This document shows, piece by piece, positions 7,596 to 16,595 of a DNA stretch of 21,463 nt. Every line of letters starts with the position of its first letter. Within the stretch, counting starts at the first letter, position 1. The DNA lies in NCBI GenBank assembly GCA_016838945.1, contig JADLKP010000014.1, positions 1-21,463 of the forward strand, read 5' to 3'. The stretch is from Methanobrevibacter sp. GTDB taxonomy: Archaea; Methanobacteriota; Methanobacteria; Methanobacteriales; Methanobacteriaceae. The notes under the pieces were generated by a model. The model saw nothing but the letters and a program-made list of their open reading frames with translations. It did no database searches and had not been told where the DNA came from. The translations under genes and the position numbers were made by a program.

Positions 7596-7622
7596 TCTTT
7601 ACTTTTTACTTTCTTATTTTTA
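7596..7622 (+). terminator. T-rich terminator between convergent genes
   Basis: Three T-rich runs (CTTTACTTTTTACTTTC, then TTATTTTT) follow the 69-residue gene, without a strong hairpin. tmk converges from the other side. Its own 3' end faces A-rich plus-strand sequence that reads as T-rich on the minus strand. Confidence 0.5.
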
Positions 7623-7684
7623 AAAATAAAATTAGTTAAAATTAAAATATATTTAAGGTTTAGCTTAAATTTTCTATTTTTAGA

Positions 7685-8275
7685 TTATAGAATACAATCT
7701 TTACAAATATCAAATAATGGTGCAACTGCTTTTTTAATATCAGAAGAGACTTTATTCGGACCATTATTTGCATCAATTATTTTAAAGTTGTCATTGGACT
7801 TTGCCAAATCCAAATAATTCTGTTTTACTCCAGTGAGGAACTCTTCATTTTCAAATTCATCAGTTCCATCACATCTTTCGACGGATTTCTTGACATCCAA
7901 ATCCAAGAGCAAAACCAAATCTGGAATCTTAGCATACTTATTTAATTCTTTAATCCAATCTTGAGGGTTTTGATAAGCCAAACTTGAATAGAAAGATCTG
8001 TCACTGATAACTACAGTATTTTCATTTTCCAATCTTCCAATCCTATCCATTAGCATAAGCCTATCGGCAGCAAATAGCAACCCAAATGTTTTTTGCATGG
8101 AATCTGATTCTGCATCACTTCGAGTGAGCAACTCTCTGATTAGCTTTCCAACTTCCAAATCAGTAGGTTCTACAATTGTTTCAACATTGAAACCGTTATC
8201 TTCCAGCCATTCCTTTAAAATTTTAATCTGGGTTGATTTACCAGCACCATCTATTCCTTCCAATACAATATACAT
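7685..8275 (-). CDS. tmk: Thymidylate kinase
   Basis: Thymidylate kinase phosphorylates dTMP to dTDP with ATP, the step shared by the de novo and salvage routes to dTTP. The protein has 196 residues, normal for the family. It shows the P-loop GIDGAGKST (7-15), an EPTD substrate loop (36-39), the DR(Y/S) motif DRSFYSSLAYQ (92-102) typical of this enzyme, and a LID-like arginine/acidic region around RCDGTDEFENEEF (134-146). It ends in a Cys-containing tail (DICKDCIL). There is no ribosome site. A TATA box lies about 27 bases before the ATG, so the mRNA is probably leaderless. It is divergent from the U32 gene that follows. Confidence 0.95.
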   Translation of the reverse strand: MYIVLEGIDGAGKSTQIKILKEWLEDNGFNVETIVEPTDLEVGKLIRELLTRSDAESDSMQKTFGLLFAADRLMLMDRIGRLENENTVVISDRSFYSSLAYQNPQDWIKELNKYAKIPDLVLLLDLDVKKSVERCDGTDEFENEEFLTGVKQNYLDLAKSNDNFKIIDANNGPNKVSSDIKKAVAPLFDICKDCIL

Positions 8276-8307
8276 AGAATAGAATTTATTTTTAAAAATA
8301 TATAATT
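8276..8307 (-). promoter_or_regulatory. tmk promoter, probably leaderless
   Basis: On the minus strand the TATA box AATTATATAT (plus coordinates 8298-8307) is centred about 27 bases before the tmk ATG. That puts the predicted transcription start at or next to the start codon. No ribosome-binding sequence lies in between. Confidence 0.5.
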
Positions 8308-8544
8308 CTATTGAATTTTATTAGTTTTCACAAGCTATCGCAACTATAATTATACTATATATCAATAAACCACATATCAATAAATTTATTATAATATTAA
8401 AAATATGTATATAATAAAATTAACAAATCTATTAATAGTTAGATTATTTTAATAGATTTTTTTAAATAAATCAAAATTATCATTAAAAATCAGTTAAATT
8501 ATAAAAATGCAATCATAAAAATCAAAATTATAGGAGATTACTTA

Positions 8545-11109
8545 ATGACATTACCTGAATTATTGGCACCTGCAGGAGACTATGACATATTGGTTACAGC
8601 AATCAATGCAGGAGCTGATGCAGTATACATATCTGGAGAAAGGTTTGGAGCAAGGGCATTTGCCAAAAACTTTACTTTAGATGAAATAGAAAAAAGTGTG
8701 GAATATGCTCACTTGAACGGAGCAAAGATACATGTAACCGTAAACACCTTGATCAACAACTTTGAAGTCACAGAGATTGTCAAATACTTGTTCCACTTAT
8801 ACAAAATAGGTGTTGATGCAGTTATTGTACAGGATTTGGGAATTATTGAACTTATAAAAAACCTCATTCCAGGTCTTGAAGTTCATGCTTCCACACAAAT
8901 GACATTAAGTGACTATGATTGTATTTTATGGGCTGTTGAAAACAATATCTCACGGATAGTATTCCCACGTGAAATAAGCATCGATAAGATAGCTGAAATA
9001 TCACAAAAGCTGCAGGAATCCAACATAAATATGGAACTTGAAGTATTTGGACATGGAGCACTCTGCTATTGCTTCAGTGGAAACTGTTATATCTCATCAT
9101 ACAACAGTGGACGTAGCGGAAACAGGGGAGCATGTGCACAGCCATGCCGTAAGCAATACAAACTTAAATATAAAAACTACAATGTTGGAAACGGATACCT
9201 ATTGTCAACACATGACCTTGCAGTTTACAAAGGATTGGATAAAATAGAGGATGCAGGAGTCTTTTCACTTAAATTGGAAGGCCGTATGAAGTCTGCAGAT
9301 TATGTGGGAACAATCACAAATGCATACAGACATTTGATAGATGGTGATGAAGGAGATTATGAAAAGGATTTGAGCCTTGTATTCAATAGGCAATTTACAG
9401 ATGGTTACATTCTCAATCAAAAGCCGGGACAGGTTTTAGGAAGAGAAAGTTCAGGACACGAAGGAGTTTACATTGGTAGAATCACAGAAAAGAAAGGGGA
9501 TTTAATTACAATAGCTAAAGAAAACGAAGAATTCAAGATAAACCTGGACATCGGTGATGGAATCGGATTCAAATACAAGGACAAGATCAAAGGAATCTAT
9601 ATCGACAACATCAAGGAACAGACCGACGAGTACATAAAACTTGAAACAACAAGAAATGTGAGAGAAGGGGACAAAGTACTTTTAAGCTATTCCAAATCAA
9701 CCCATGACAACCTTAAGAAATTCCAAAATGAAACCATAAAGCAATACATCCCATTGGATTTGGACATCAAATGGACAGAGGACCTAAGACTTAACATCAA
9801 TGCCAAATTCAAGATTGTTGAAAAGGGAATAAACAACGAAAATAAGGAAGAGGAATTCAGTTTCAGATACATTTCCCAAACCAAATTCGAACCTGCTCAA
9901 AAAAGGCCGATAAGCATTGAAGACATTGAAAAGCAAATGCTAAAGACCGGTTCAACATCATTTTACATTAGCGACTTAACAATAAACGGCATGCCTGAAA
10001 ACAGCTTTGTTCCAATTGGAAAGCTGAATAAGATAAGAAGAACCATTCTTGACAAGGCAACCGAATTATTATTGAACTATTATAAGCCTGACAAAAAAGA
10101 AGTAAGAGCAACCAATAAACGCATCAGCCAATTCGTAAAGGAATACAAATCCTATACAGACATTCCAGTTAGAAATGAGAAGCTTAATCTTTCAATATTT
10201 GCAGACAATTTGGAACTTATTAAAATGACCTCCAAACTGCCGATCCACAAATATTTCTTTGATCCATCATTTTCATACTATGGCCAAGAGGAATACTTCA
10301 AGAACATCAAGGACTTGTTAAAAGAGGCATATTCCATTGTCTATAAGGGCAAGGAAAATGTGGAAGACAAATTGGTGCTTGTCTTATCCTCATTCATAAG
10401 CGATGAGGAAATAGAAAAAATAAGCAAAATCATCGAAGAATTGGAAGATGAAGGAATGAGAATTCCAATAATGTATGACACTCCAGGAATAGCTAAAAGC
10501 TTTAGAAATAAGGTTTATGGAAACCATAACCTAAATGTCTGGAATAGCTATAATGTAAAGAACCTATCTGACGCTGGCTTTAAAAGCGTAATCCTGTCTT
10601 CTGAATTGTCCCATACAGAAATTAAGGAATTGGTTTCCAAATACCAATTCATCAAAGGAAATAAAGATGTGGACTTAAACATAATCATTCAAGGAAACCT
10701 TGAAGTGATGAGCAGTAAGGATGACTTTTCAAATCTTAATGATGGAAAAGACTTCATAGTCAATGATTCTTCAGATTATGCTATACTTGAAGACCAAAAG
10801 CGCAAGAAATTCAAATATAAGGTTGTGTTCGATTATAACATGCACAGTCATTTCATCAATAAGGACTGCTTATGCCTAATAGATGAGGTGGAACTGATTA
10901 AGGACACTGGAGTGAACTCCTGCATAATCGATTGCAGATTCTCCTCTCCGCAATACAGCTCCACAATTGTTTCACTCTACTCACAAGCATTGAAAGAAGA
11001 CAACACTTATGACTTGAACCTGCTGAAAGAGCAAATTAAAAATATTACATTATCAAGATTGAATAAAGGAAACTTTATCAATGGAAGACTTCATGAAAAA
11101 TCATGTTAA
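8545..11109 (+). CDS. U32 family protein (peptidase U32 / RlhA-like), copy 1
   Basis: An 854-residue U32-family protein. The family was named for collagenase-type peptidases. Well-studied members (RlhA, TrhP, UbiU/V) are Fe-S proteins that hydroxylate RNA bases or quinone precursors, so an RNA-hydroxylation role is as plausible as proteolysis. The N-terminal TIM-barrel part (1-290) has LPELLAPAGD (3-12), HASTQMTLSD (114-123) and the U32 signature EVFGHGALCYCFSGNCYISS (166-185). Candidate [4Fe-4S] ligands are Cys174, Cys181, Cys197 and Cys201 (C-x6-C-x15-C-x3-C), with Cys176 extra. The long C-terminal part (about 290-854) is shared with the next gene and resembles the RlhA-type extension. The start has GGAGAT 6 bases upstream. 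The 73-base gap to its paralogue suggests one operon. Confidence 0.85.
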   Translation: MTLPELLAPAGDYDILVTAINAGADAVYISGERFGARAFAKNFTLDEIEKSVEYAHLNGAKIHVTVNTLINNFEVTEIVKYLFHLYKIGVDAVIVQDLGIIELIKNLIPGLEVHASTQMTLSDYDCILWAVENNISRIVFPREISIDKIAEISQKLQESNINMELEVFGHGALCYCFSGNCYISSYNSGRSGNRGACAQPCRKQYKLKYKNYNVGNGYLLSTHDLAVYKGLDKIEDAGVFSLKLEGRMKSADYVGTITNAYRHLIDGDEGDYEKDLSLVFNRQFTDGYILNQKPGQVLGRESSGHEGVYIGRITEKKGDLITIAKENEEFKINLDIGDGIGFKYKDKIKGIYIDNIKEQTDEYIKLETTRNVREGDKVLLSYSKSTHDNLKKFQNETIKQYIPLDLDIKWTEDLRLNINAKFKIVEKGINNENKEEEFSFRYISQTKFEPAQKRPISIEDIEKQMLKTGSTSFYISDLTINGMPENSFVPIGKLNKIRRTILDKATELLLNYYKPDKKEVRATNKRISQFVKEYKSYTDIPVRNEKLNLSIFADNLELIKMTSKLPIHKYFFDPSFSYYGQEEYFKNIKDLLKEAYSIVYKGKENVEDKLVLVLSSFISDEEIEKISKIIEELEDEGMRIPIMYDTPGIAKSFRNKVYGNHNLNVWNSYNVKNLSDAGFKSVILSSELSHTEIKELVSKYQFIKGNKDVDLNIIIQGNLEVMSSKDDFSNLNDGKDFIVNDSSDYAILEDQKRKKFKYKVVFDYNMHSHFINKDCLCLIDEVELIKDTGVNSCIIDCRFSSPQYSSTIVSLYSQALKEDNTYDLNLLKEQIKNITLSRLNKGNFINGRLHEKSC

Positions 11110-11182
11110 TCATATATCAATTATTTAATCAAAAAATTAATCAAAAAATTAATCAATTATATTTATTATTCGAGGAAAAACA

Positions 11183-14100
11183 ATGAGATTACCTGAATTA
11201 CTGGCACCTGTAGGATCTGCAGAGCATTTGAAACTGGCAATATTGTCTGGTGCAAATTCCATTTATCTCTCTGGAGAAAACTTTGGAGCAAGGAAATATG
11301 CAGAAAACTTCACAGTTCCAGAAATAAGAGAAGCAGTGAAATACGCTCACTTGCATAACGTGAAGGTTTATGTAACAGTCAACATCCTAATCAAGGAAGG
11401 TGAATTGGAAAAGGTATCGAATTACCTTTTGGAGTTATATAAGATGGGTGTAGATGCAGTTCTCATTCAGGACGTCGGCCTTGTAAAGATCATCAATGAA
11501 AACATTCCAAATCTTCCAATCCATGCCTCAACCCAAATGAACATCCACAATATCGAAGGTATCAAATGGGCATCTGAGCACGGAATAAGAAGAGTTGTTC
11601 TTCCAAGGGAAACTGAAATGAATGAACTTAAGGAAATCCTTGGCTATGCACACTCCCTTGGAGTTGAAATAGAGATATTTGCTCATGGTGCCTTATGCTA
11701 CAGCTATTCCGGACATTGCCTGCTCTCTTCCATGCAAGGAGGAAGAAGCGGAAATAGGGGAACCTGTGCTCAACCTTGTAGGGAAAGGTATGAATTGAAC
11801 ATCAACAAAACCAAGAAAATAAACCCTAAAACTGAAGGAGAATATCTCCTATCCCCAAAAGACCTCTCATTGTTTGAGCATCTTGATGAGATAGTCAATC
11901 TGGAAGTTGACAGCATAAAGATAGAAGGCAGAATGAGAAGCAATGACTATGTTGCCACTGTTGTCAAAAACTATAGAAAAAGGCTAAATAAATTAAGATA
12001 TGACAAAACAAGCCAAGCTTTGAACAGAAACATCAAGGAATTGGAAAGAAAAAGCAAGGGAAAGAAAGGAAGAAGCACCGATTTGAAAAAGGCTCAAGAT
12101 AAGGAAAACATTGCTAAACTTAAAAGAGAACAGAAACTGCAGAATCTGGAATCCCTTGAAGAGCTGGAATTGGTCTTCAATAGAGAGTTTACAACAGGAC
12201 ATCTCATCCCAAAAAACAATCCTATGATAATGAACAGGAAAAAACCGGGGCATCAAGGATTATATGTTGGAAAGATACACAGATACAATCCTCAAACTGA
12301 AGAAATCCATATTTTGCTTAAGGATAAGCTCATGCACATCCCGGAAAAGGGAGATGGAATACTGATTGAAAATAACCCTAATTTGGAAAATGATGACAAT
12401 CAGAAAAATGATGAAAATAAGTCCAAAAAGGATAAGAAAAAATTAAAGACAAAACAGAATAAAAGAGCCAAAAGAAAGGAAAAGAGAGCCAAAAAGGAAA
12501 TCAAACAAGATAATCCGAATGATGGATTCATCCAAACCTACGGATTCGACATATCATCCAAGCCTGTCTTAAAGGATTCAAAGGATAGGCATTGGAGAAA
12601 AAGAGAAAAAGACAAGGATATTGAAGGAAAACTCCTTGTCATCAAAAGGGTTAGGGAAAACAAAAGAATTGGTTTCCCACTCGCGAAAGGTTCAAAGGTT
12701 TACCTTACCAAGAAAAACTCATTGATAAATGAAGTGAAAGACCTCCCTCATAAAAAAGAGGAGCATTTCATCAAAAAATCATTATTGGAACTTTACTTAC
12801 ACATAGACAGCGACAATTATCCCCACTTGAAAGGAAATCTCAAATTGGATAACGGCAAAGTAATCACCCTAAAAATCAAGGGAGAAAAGGCTTGGGAAGA
12901 GGCCATCAAGAAACCGATATCCAATGAAACAATTAAAAAGCAGCTATTGAAAATTGGGGATTTGCCTTATTACATTGAAAAGATTACAATAAACAACAAT
13001 AAAAGCTTATTCTCTCCAATCAGTGAAATCAATGAACTTAGAAGAACATTCTTCAACAAGCTTGAAGAGGAGATTATTGAAAGCTACAAGCCAAGTGCAG
13101 AGGATTTGGAAATAGCTGAAAGAAACATCAATAGCTTAAATGAGGAGTTCAGAAGGAAAATTGATTTGAGATCTAAGGTAAGTAATGATGAGAAAAGTAA
13201 ATATAAGCTTTCAGCATATATCAATAGCTTGGAAATATTAAGAAATCTTAATAAGAAGGAGCCTGTTTTCGATAGAATCTATTTGGAAATACCTCCAAAT
13301 AAGGACTTTGAGGAGATAAGTCAGCAAATATTGGAAAACAAATCCCTTCAGGAACATGAATTGAACATCAGCTATTGTGTCAATTTCCTAAAGAAAGCAA
13401 TAGAAATATCTGAAAATCAAGATTATAAGCTAATTTGGAAACTTCCAGACATTGCACCAAAGCAGTCTAAGGAATCCATAATGAAGATTATGGGAATTCT
13501 TAAAAAAATGAATTTGAAGATTGACATAATGACCAGCTTAATTGGATTGGACGATTCATTAAAAGATAAGTTCGATGTTGATCTTCATGGAAATTATCCA
13601 TTGAATGTGTATAACATAGAAGCTGTGCTGGAGAGTAACAATTATAAAACCTTATCCATATCTCCTGAGATTTATAAGAAAAACATTAAGGATTTGATGG
13701 AAGACTACTATAAGGAACTGTCAAAGGACACATCACTTCCAGAATTGGAAGTCTTGGTCCATGGAAACATTGAATCAATGACAACAAGAAAGGAACTTGT
13801 TTCCAAAAAGCAATTGAAGCTTATCACTAAGTACAATCAAAAGCAAAGAAAGAAAAACAGCAATCATGATGAGGAAGGATATTACATTGATTCAAATGAA
13901 TACTATCTTAAAAACAGAAGAAATCAGCATTATCCAATCAAAACCAGTTTGAACGAGGACATGACAATTATCCTAAACTCTGAAGAGCTTTGTCTGATTG
14001 ATGAGATCGGCTATTTGAAATCAATAGGAATCTCCAGCTTTTCAATTGATGCAAGATGGAAATCATTGGATTACATCACAGATATTGGAAAGGCATATAT

Positions 14101-14206
14101 GGACATTATTGATGAAAAAGGAGAACAGTCCAAAGAATCAAAAGATACAATAGCTGAATATTGTCCTGATTTGACAAAAGCAAATTTTGATAAGGGATTG
14201 AAATAA
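11183..14206 (+). CDS. U32 family protein, copy 2, with lysine-rich inserts
   Basis: A 1007-residue paralogue of the preceding gene, colinear with it throughout. The U32 region has LPELLAPVGS (3-12), HASTQMNIHN (114-123), the signature EIFAHGALCYSYSGHCLLSS (164-183), and candidate Fe-S ligands Cys172, Cys179, Cys195 and Cys199. The extra length lies mostly in two highly charged segments absent from copy 1. One is at about 268-327 (including ERKSKGKKGRSTDLKKAQDK). The other is at about 397-480 (including KSKKDKKKLKTKQNKRAKRK). Both fall between conserved blocks, so they look like surface loops, possibly RNA-contacting. The ribosome site is GAGG 8 bases before ATG. Likely an RNA-modifying or U32 protease role; the activity is inferred from the family only. 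Confidence 0.83.
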   Translation: MRLPELLAPVGSAEHLKLAILSGANSIYLSGENFGARKYAENFTVPEIREAVKYAHLHNVKVYVTVNILIKEGELEKVSNYLLELYKMGVDAVLIQDVGLVKIINENIPNLPIHASTQMNIHNIEGIKWASEHGIRRVVLPRETEMNELKEILGYAHSLGVEIEIFAHGALCYSYSGHCLLSSMQGGRSGNRGTCAQPCRERYELNINKTKKINPKTEGEYLLSPKDLSLFEHLDEIVNLEVDSIKIEGRMRSNDYVATVVKNYRKRLNKLRYDKTSQALNRNIKELERKSKGKKGRSTDLKKAQDKENIAKLKREQKLQNLESLEELELVFNREFTTGHLIPKNNPMIMNRKKPGHQGLYVGKIHRYNPQTEEIHILLKDKLMHIPEKGDGILIENNPNLENDDNQKNDENKSKKDKKKLKTKQNKRAKRKEKRAKKEIKQDNPNDGFIQTYGFDISSKPVLKDSKDRHWRKREKDKDIEGKLLVIKRVRENKRIGFPLAKGSKVYLTKKNSLINEVKDLPHKKEEHFIKKSLLELYLHIDSDNYPHLKGNLKLDNGKVITLKIKGEKAWEEAIKKPISNETIKKQLLKIGDLPYYIEKITINNNKSLFSPISEINELRRTFFNKLEEEIIESYKPSAEDLEIAERNINSLNEEFRRKIDLRSKVSNDEKSKYKLSAYINSLEILRNLNKKEPVFDRIYLEIPPNKDFEEISQQILENKSLQEHELNISYCVNFLKKAIEISENQDYKLIWKLPDIAPKQSKESIMKIMGILKKMNLKIDIMTSLIGLDDSLKDKFDVDLHGNYPLNVYNIEAVLESNNYKTLSISPEIYKKNIKDLMEDYYKELSKDTSLPELEVLVHGNIESMTTRKELVSKKQLKLITKYNQKQRKKNSNHDEEGYYIDSNEYYLKNRRNQHYPIKTSLNEDMTIILNSEELCLIDEIGYLKSIGISSFSIDARWKSLDYITDIGKAYMDIIDEKGEQSKESKDTIAEYCPDLTKANFDKGLK

Positions 14207-14345
14207 CAAAATAAAATCAATATTCAAATCATATTATGATTGAAATTCTTGAAAATCAAAAGGTTTAAAAATTAATAATAAAATAAAAAAAATTAAGCAT
14301 ATGAAACAAAATACAAAAATCATAATTTCTCATTGAGGTAATCTT

Positions 14346-16271
14346 ATGGAAGGAGCGCAGTTACAGAACATTAAGGGTATTGGAGATAAATTATCTCAAA
14401 AGATCATTAATGAATTGGGAGGAGAAGAGGAATTGAATCAGGTCATTGAAAATCTTGACCTTGAAAGACTTATAAACATTGAAGGAATCAGCCAAAGAAA
14501 GGCAATCGAGATAATGAATCAATTAATCGGAAATCCTGCCCAAAAATTCCTCAAAAGCGAAAGGGCCATTCAGCTATATGAAGAAATCATAGAAAAAGTG
14601 CTAAGCTATTCAAATACCTCCTACTCCAAAAACAGAATATTGCTCCTTGCTCCCATAAAAGCTGAAGAAGTCATCAATGAACGCTTAGACTTTGTAATGA
14701 ACGCCAAAGAAAAGGTAAGCAATCTTCCATTATATGACTTGGACAAGCTTATGAAAAACCTCCATGAGCCTAAGGCATCAAAGCCTAATTATGACGCAAG
14801 CAAAGCAATCCTTACAGAAAGCCATGAAGATGCAGATTATCTTATGGATTTAGGTTTGAACAAATACTACACAATACTTACCGCTTCAGATTCCCCCTTC
14901 TTCCAAGAGGAACTTAGAGGATATGAGCTAATCTATTACATTTACACTGAAGGATTCCTTGATTTAGGGGATATGCCTAATTTGATCATGATCAATAAGG
15001 ACGCTCCAATCCATCAGCTTGTGCCTGAAGTTATTTTAGACTACTTCAAGGAAAACAGAGCTTTGTTTGAAAGAGTTTCCAAGATTAAAGGAATATTAGG
15101 AGAGGAAACTGTCCTTAATGATCTTGGCCCAATACTTGATGAACTTGAATCCTATAAAACCAAAGAAGTTGATTTGGATGAAATTGTTAATAATGAGAAG
15201 AGACATATAGACCGTGAATTAAAAGAAAGGATTCAAAACATTGACCTTGAAGGAGATGAAGTTCTCGACTTATTAAACAATGCCTTACCTGCAAAACTAG
15301 AAGAAATATTTAACGAAATTTTAAGCAAATCAAAGGAAACAATTAAGGCAGAAAGTGGGATTGCATTTGACCCATTCATCAAGAAGTATCCGATTGAAAT
15401 TGATGATGTGGAAGTTGAAAGGGTGAAGATGGAAATTCTCTCAAACAGCGAAAACAATTATTTTGATAAGAAGATCACTGCTGCAGAACAATTGGCATCC
15501 ATCAAGGAAGATGCCGAAAGGGAAGTTAGTGAAATAATCAAGTTTGACTATGAATATGCATTGGGCTGCTTTGCTTATCTTTATGATTTGAACAAGCCTG
15601 AATTCACCAATGAATATGATCTCCATCAAGCATTGCACCTGAACTTATGCCTAAAGGAAAGAACCAATGCAGAAGGAATTCAAAGGGTGGATTATAGATT
15701 GAATGAAGAGGAAAACATTGCATTGTTGACTGGAGCGAACAGTGGTGGTAAGACAACACTTCTTGAAACAATCAGCCAAATAGCTATCCTTGCACAGATG
15801 GGTCTTCCTGTTCCCGCCAAGTCTGCAAAGATAAAGTTATTGGATGAAATCTACCACTTTTCCAAAAAGAGATCCTTGGATGCAGGAGCTTTTGAGTCAT
15901 TCTTGAATGTATTCATGCCGATTGTTACAAGTGACTCAGAAAAACTTGTTCTTCTTGATGAACTTGAGGGAATTACAGAATTGGAAGCTGCTGTAAAGAT
16001 CATCTCAAGCTTCATTGAAATGATTGAGGAAAGCAATTCCTTTGCAATAATCGTAACCCACATGGCAAATGAATTGATGAAATACACAGATATCCGTGTA
16101 GACGGAATAGAGGCTACAGGACTTGATGAAAACTATAATCTTATTGTGGATAGGACACCTAAGATGAATTACCTGGCAAAAAGTACACCAGAGCTTATTA
16201 TAAAAAGAATGTACAATAATTCACCGCCAGAACTTAAAAAGGTATATGGTAAAATCTTAGAAAAGTTTTAG
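14346..16271 (+). CDS. MutS-related ATPase with N-terminal helix-hairpin-helix (archaeal MutS2-like)
   Basis: A 641-residue member of the archaeal MutS-related group. Two helix-hairpin-helix motifs occupy the N-terminus (IKGIGDKLSQKI at 9-20, IEGISQRKAIEI at 45-56), a DNA-binding module. The middle (about 200-440) is helical, like MutS core/clamp regions. The C-terminal ABC-type ATPase has Walker A GANSGGKTT (about 463-471), Walker B LVLLDELEG (about 533-541) and the switch histidine in VTHMANEL (about 570). I see no mismatch-recognition domain I with its Phe-x-Glu motif and no C-terminal Smr nuclease domain. Classical mismatch repair or bacterial MutS2 endonuclease activity should therefore not be assumed; a role at DNA junctions or in recombination is inferred. 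GAGGTAAT precedes the ATG. Confidence 0.87.
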   Translation: MEGAQLQNIKGIGDKLSQKIINELGGEEELNQVIENLDLERLINIEGISQRKAIEIMNQLIGNPAQKFLKSERAIQLYEEIIEKVLSYSNTSYSKNRILLLAPIKAEEVINERLDFVMNAKEKVSNLPLYDLDKLMKNLHEPKASKPNYDASKAILTESHEDADYLMDLGLNKYYTILTASDSPFFQEELRGYELIYYIYTEGFLDLGDMPNLIMINKDAPIHQLVPEVILDYFKENRALFERVSKIKGILGEETVLNDLGPILDELESYKTKEVDLDEIVNNEKRHIDRELKERIQNIDLEGDEVLDLLNNALPAKLEEIFNEILSKSKETIKAESGIAFDPFIKKYPIEIDDVEVERVKMEILSNSENNYFDKKITAAEQLASIKEDAEREVSEIIKFDYEYALGCFAYLYDLNKPEFTNEYDLHQALHLNLCLKERTNAEGIQRVDYRLNEEENIALLTGANSGGKTTLLETISQIAILAQMGLPVPAKSAKIKLLDEIYHFSKKRSLDAGAFESFLNVFMPIVTSDSEKLVLLDELEGITELEAAVKIISSFIEMIEESNSFAIIVTHMANELMKYTDIRVDGIEATGLDENYNLIVDRTPKMNYLAKSTPELIIKRMYNNSPPELKKVYGKILEKF

Positions 16272-16289
16272 AATAAAAATTAGTTAAAA

Positions 16290-16337
16290 AAAGTAATTAT
16301 TTAAAATATTTATAAATAATAGATTTGGAAAAATCTA
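16290..16337. other. T-tract and small hairpin next to the putative relic end
   Basis: AGATTT and AAATCT (16321-16326 and 16331-16336) form a 6-bp stem with a GGAA loop, and a run of seven A at about 16290 reads as a T-tract on the minus strand. If 16377-16530 is a TnpB relic on the minus strand, this hairpin would lie where the right-end palindrome of an IS200/IS605 element is expected. Alternatively it simply ends the mutS-like transcript. Confidence 0.3.
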
Positions 16338-16376
16338 AAATTATAAATTTTTAAATATTGATATTTTGCCCGTATA

Positions 16377-16530
16377 CTAACTCTCTTGCTTCACAGGTAG
16401 TTTACCCTTTCCTCCACGAGTAACCCTCGAAACAGGCAGCCTATCTAATGCTGGGTTTCTCCTAATCATCGACAGCTAAAGCTTCCCTCATAGAAGGACC
16501 ATAAACATCAGTCAAATTAATGATGCGACA
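16377..16530 (-). pseudogene. Relic of the 3' end of a TnpB (IS200/IS605-type) gene, possible orphan omegaRNA
   Basis: The segment is clearly richer in G and C than the spacer around it. On the minus strand it reads in two frames joined by one frameshift at about 16461-16466. The upstream part is IINLTDVYGPSMREALAVDD. The downstream part is RNPALDRLPVSRVTRGGKG, followed by KLPVKQES and a stop at 16377-16379. The INL...REALAV start and the KQE-type end resemble the stretch after the last zinc finger in TnpB proteins of methanogens and clostridia. This is a recalled resemblance, not an alignment. The rest of tnpB is missing. In IS200/IS605 elements this 3' end also encodes the guide scaffold (omegaRNA), so a functional RNA could have outlived the protein. 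Confidence 0.55.
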
Positions 16531-16595
16531 ATATAATCTTTACTTAAGATTGTATATATAATTTTGTAATGAATAAAAAGGAAAAATATAAAAAA

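Noticed and set aside
16371..16530. Structured housekeeping RNA (RNase P or SRP RNA) because of the locally high G/C content
   Set aside because: I could not find the conserved core motifs of either RNA on either strand. The minus strand instead gives a long protein-like reading with a sensible stop codon.
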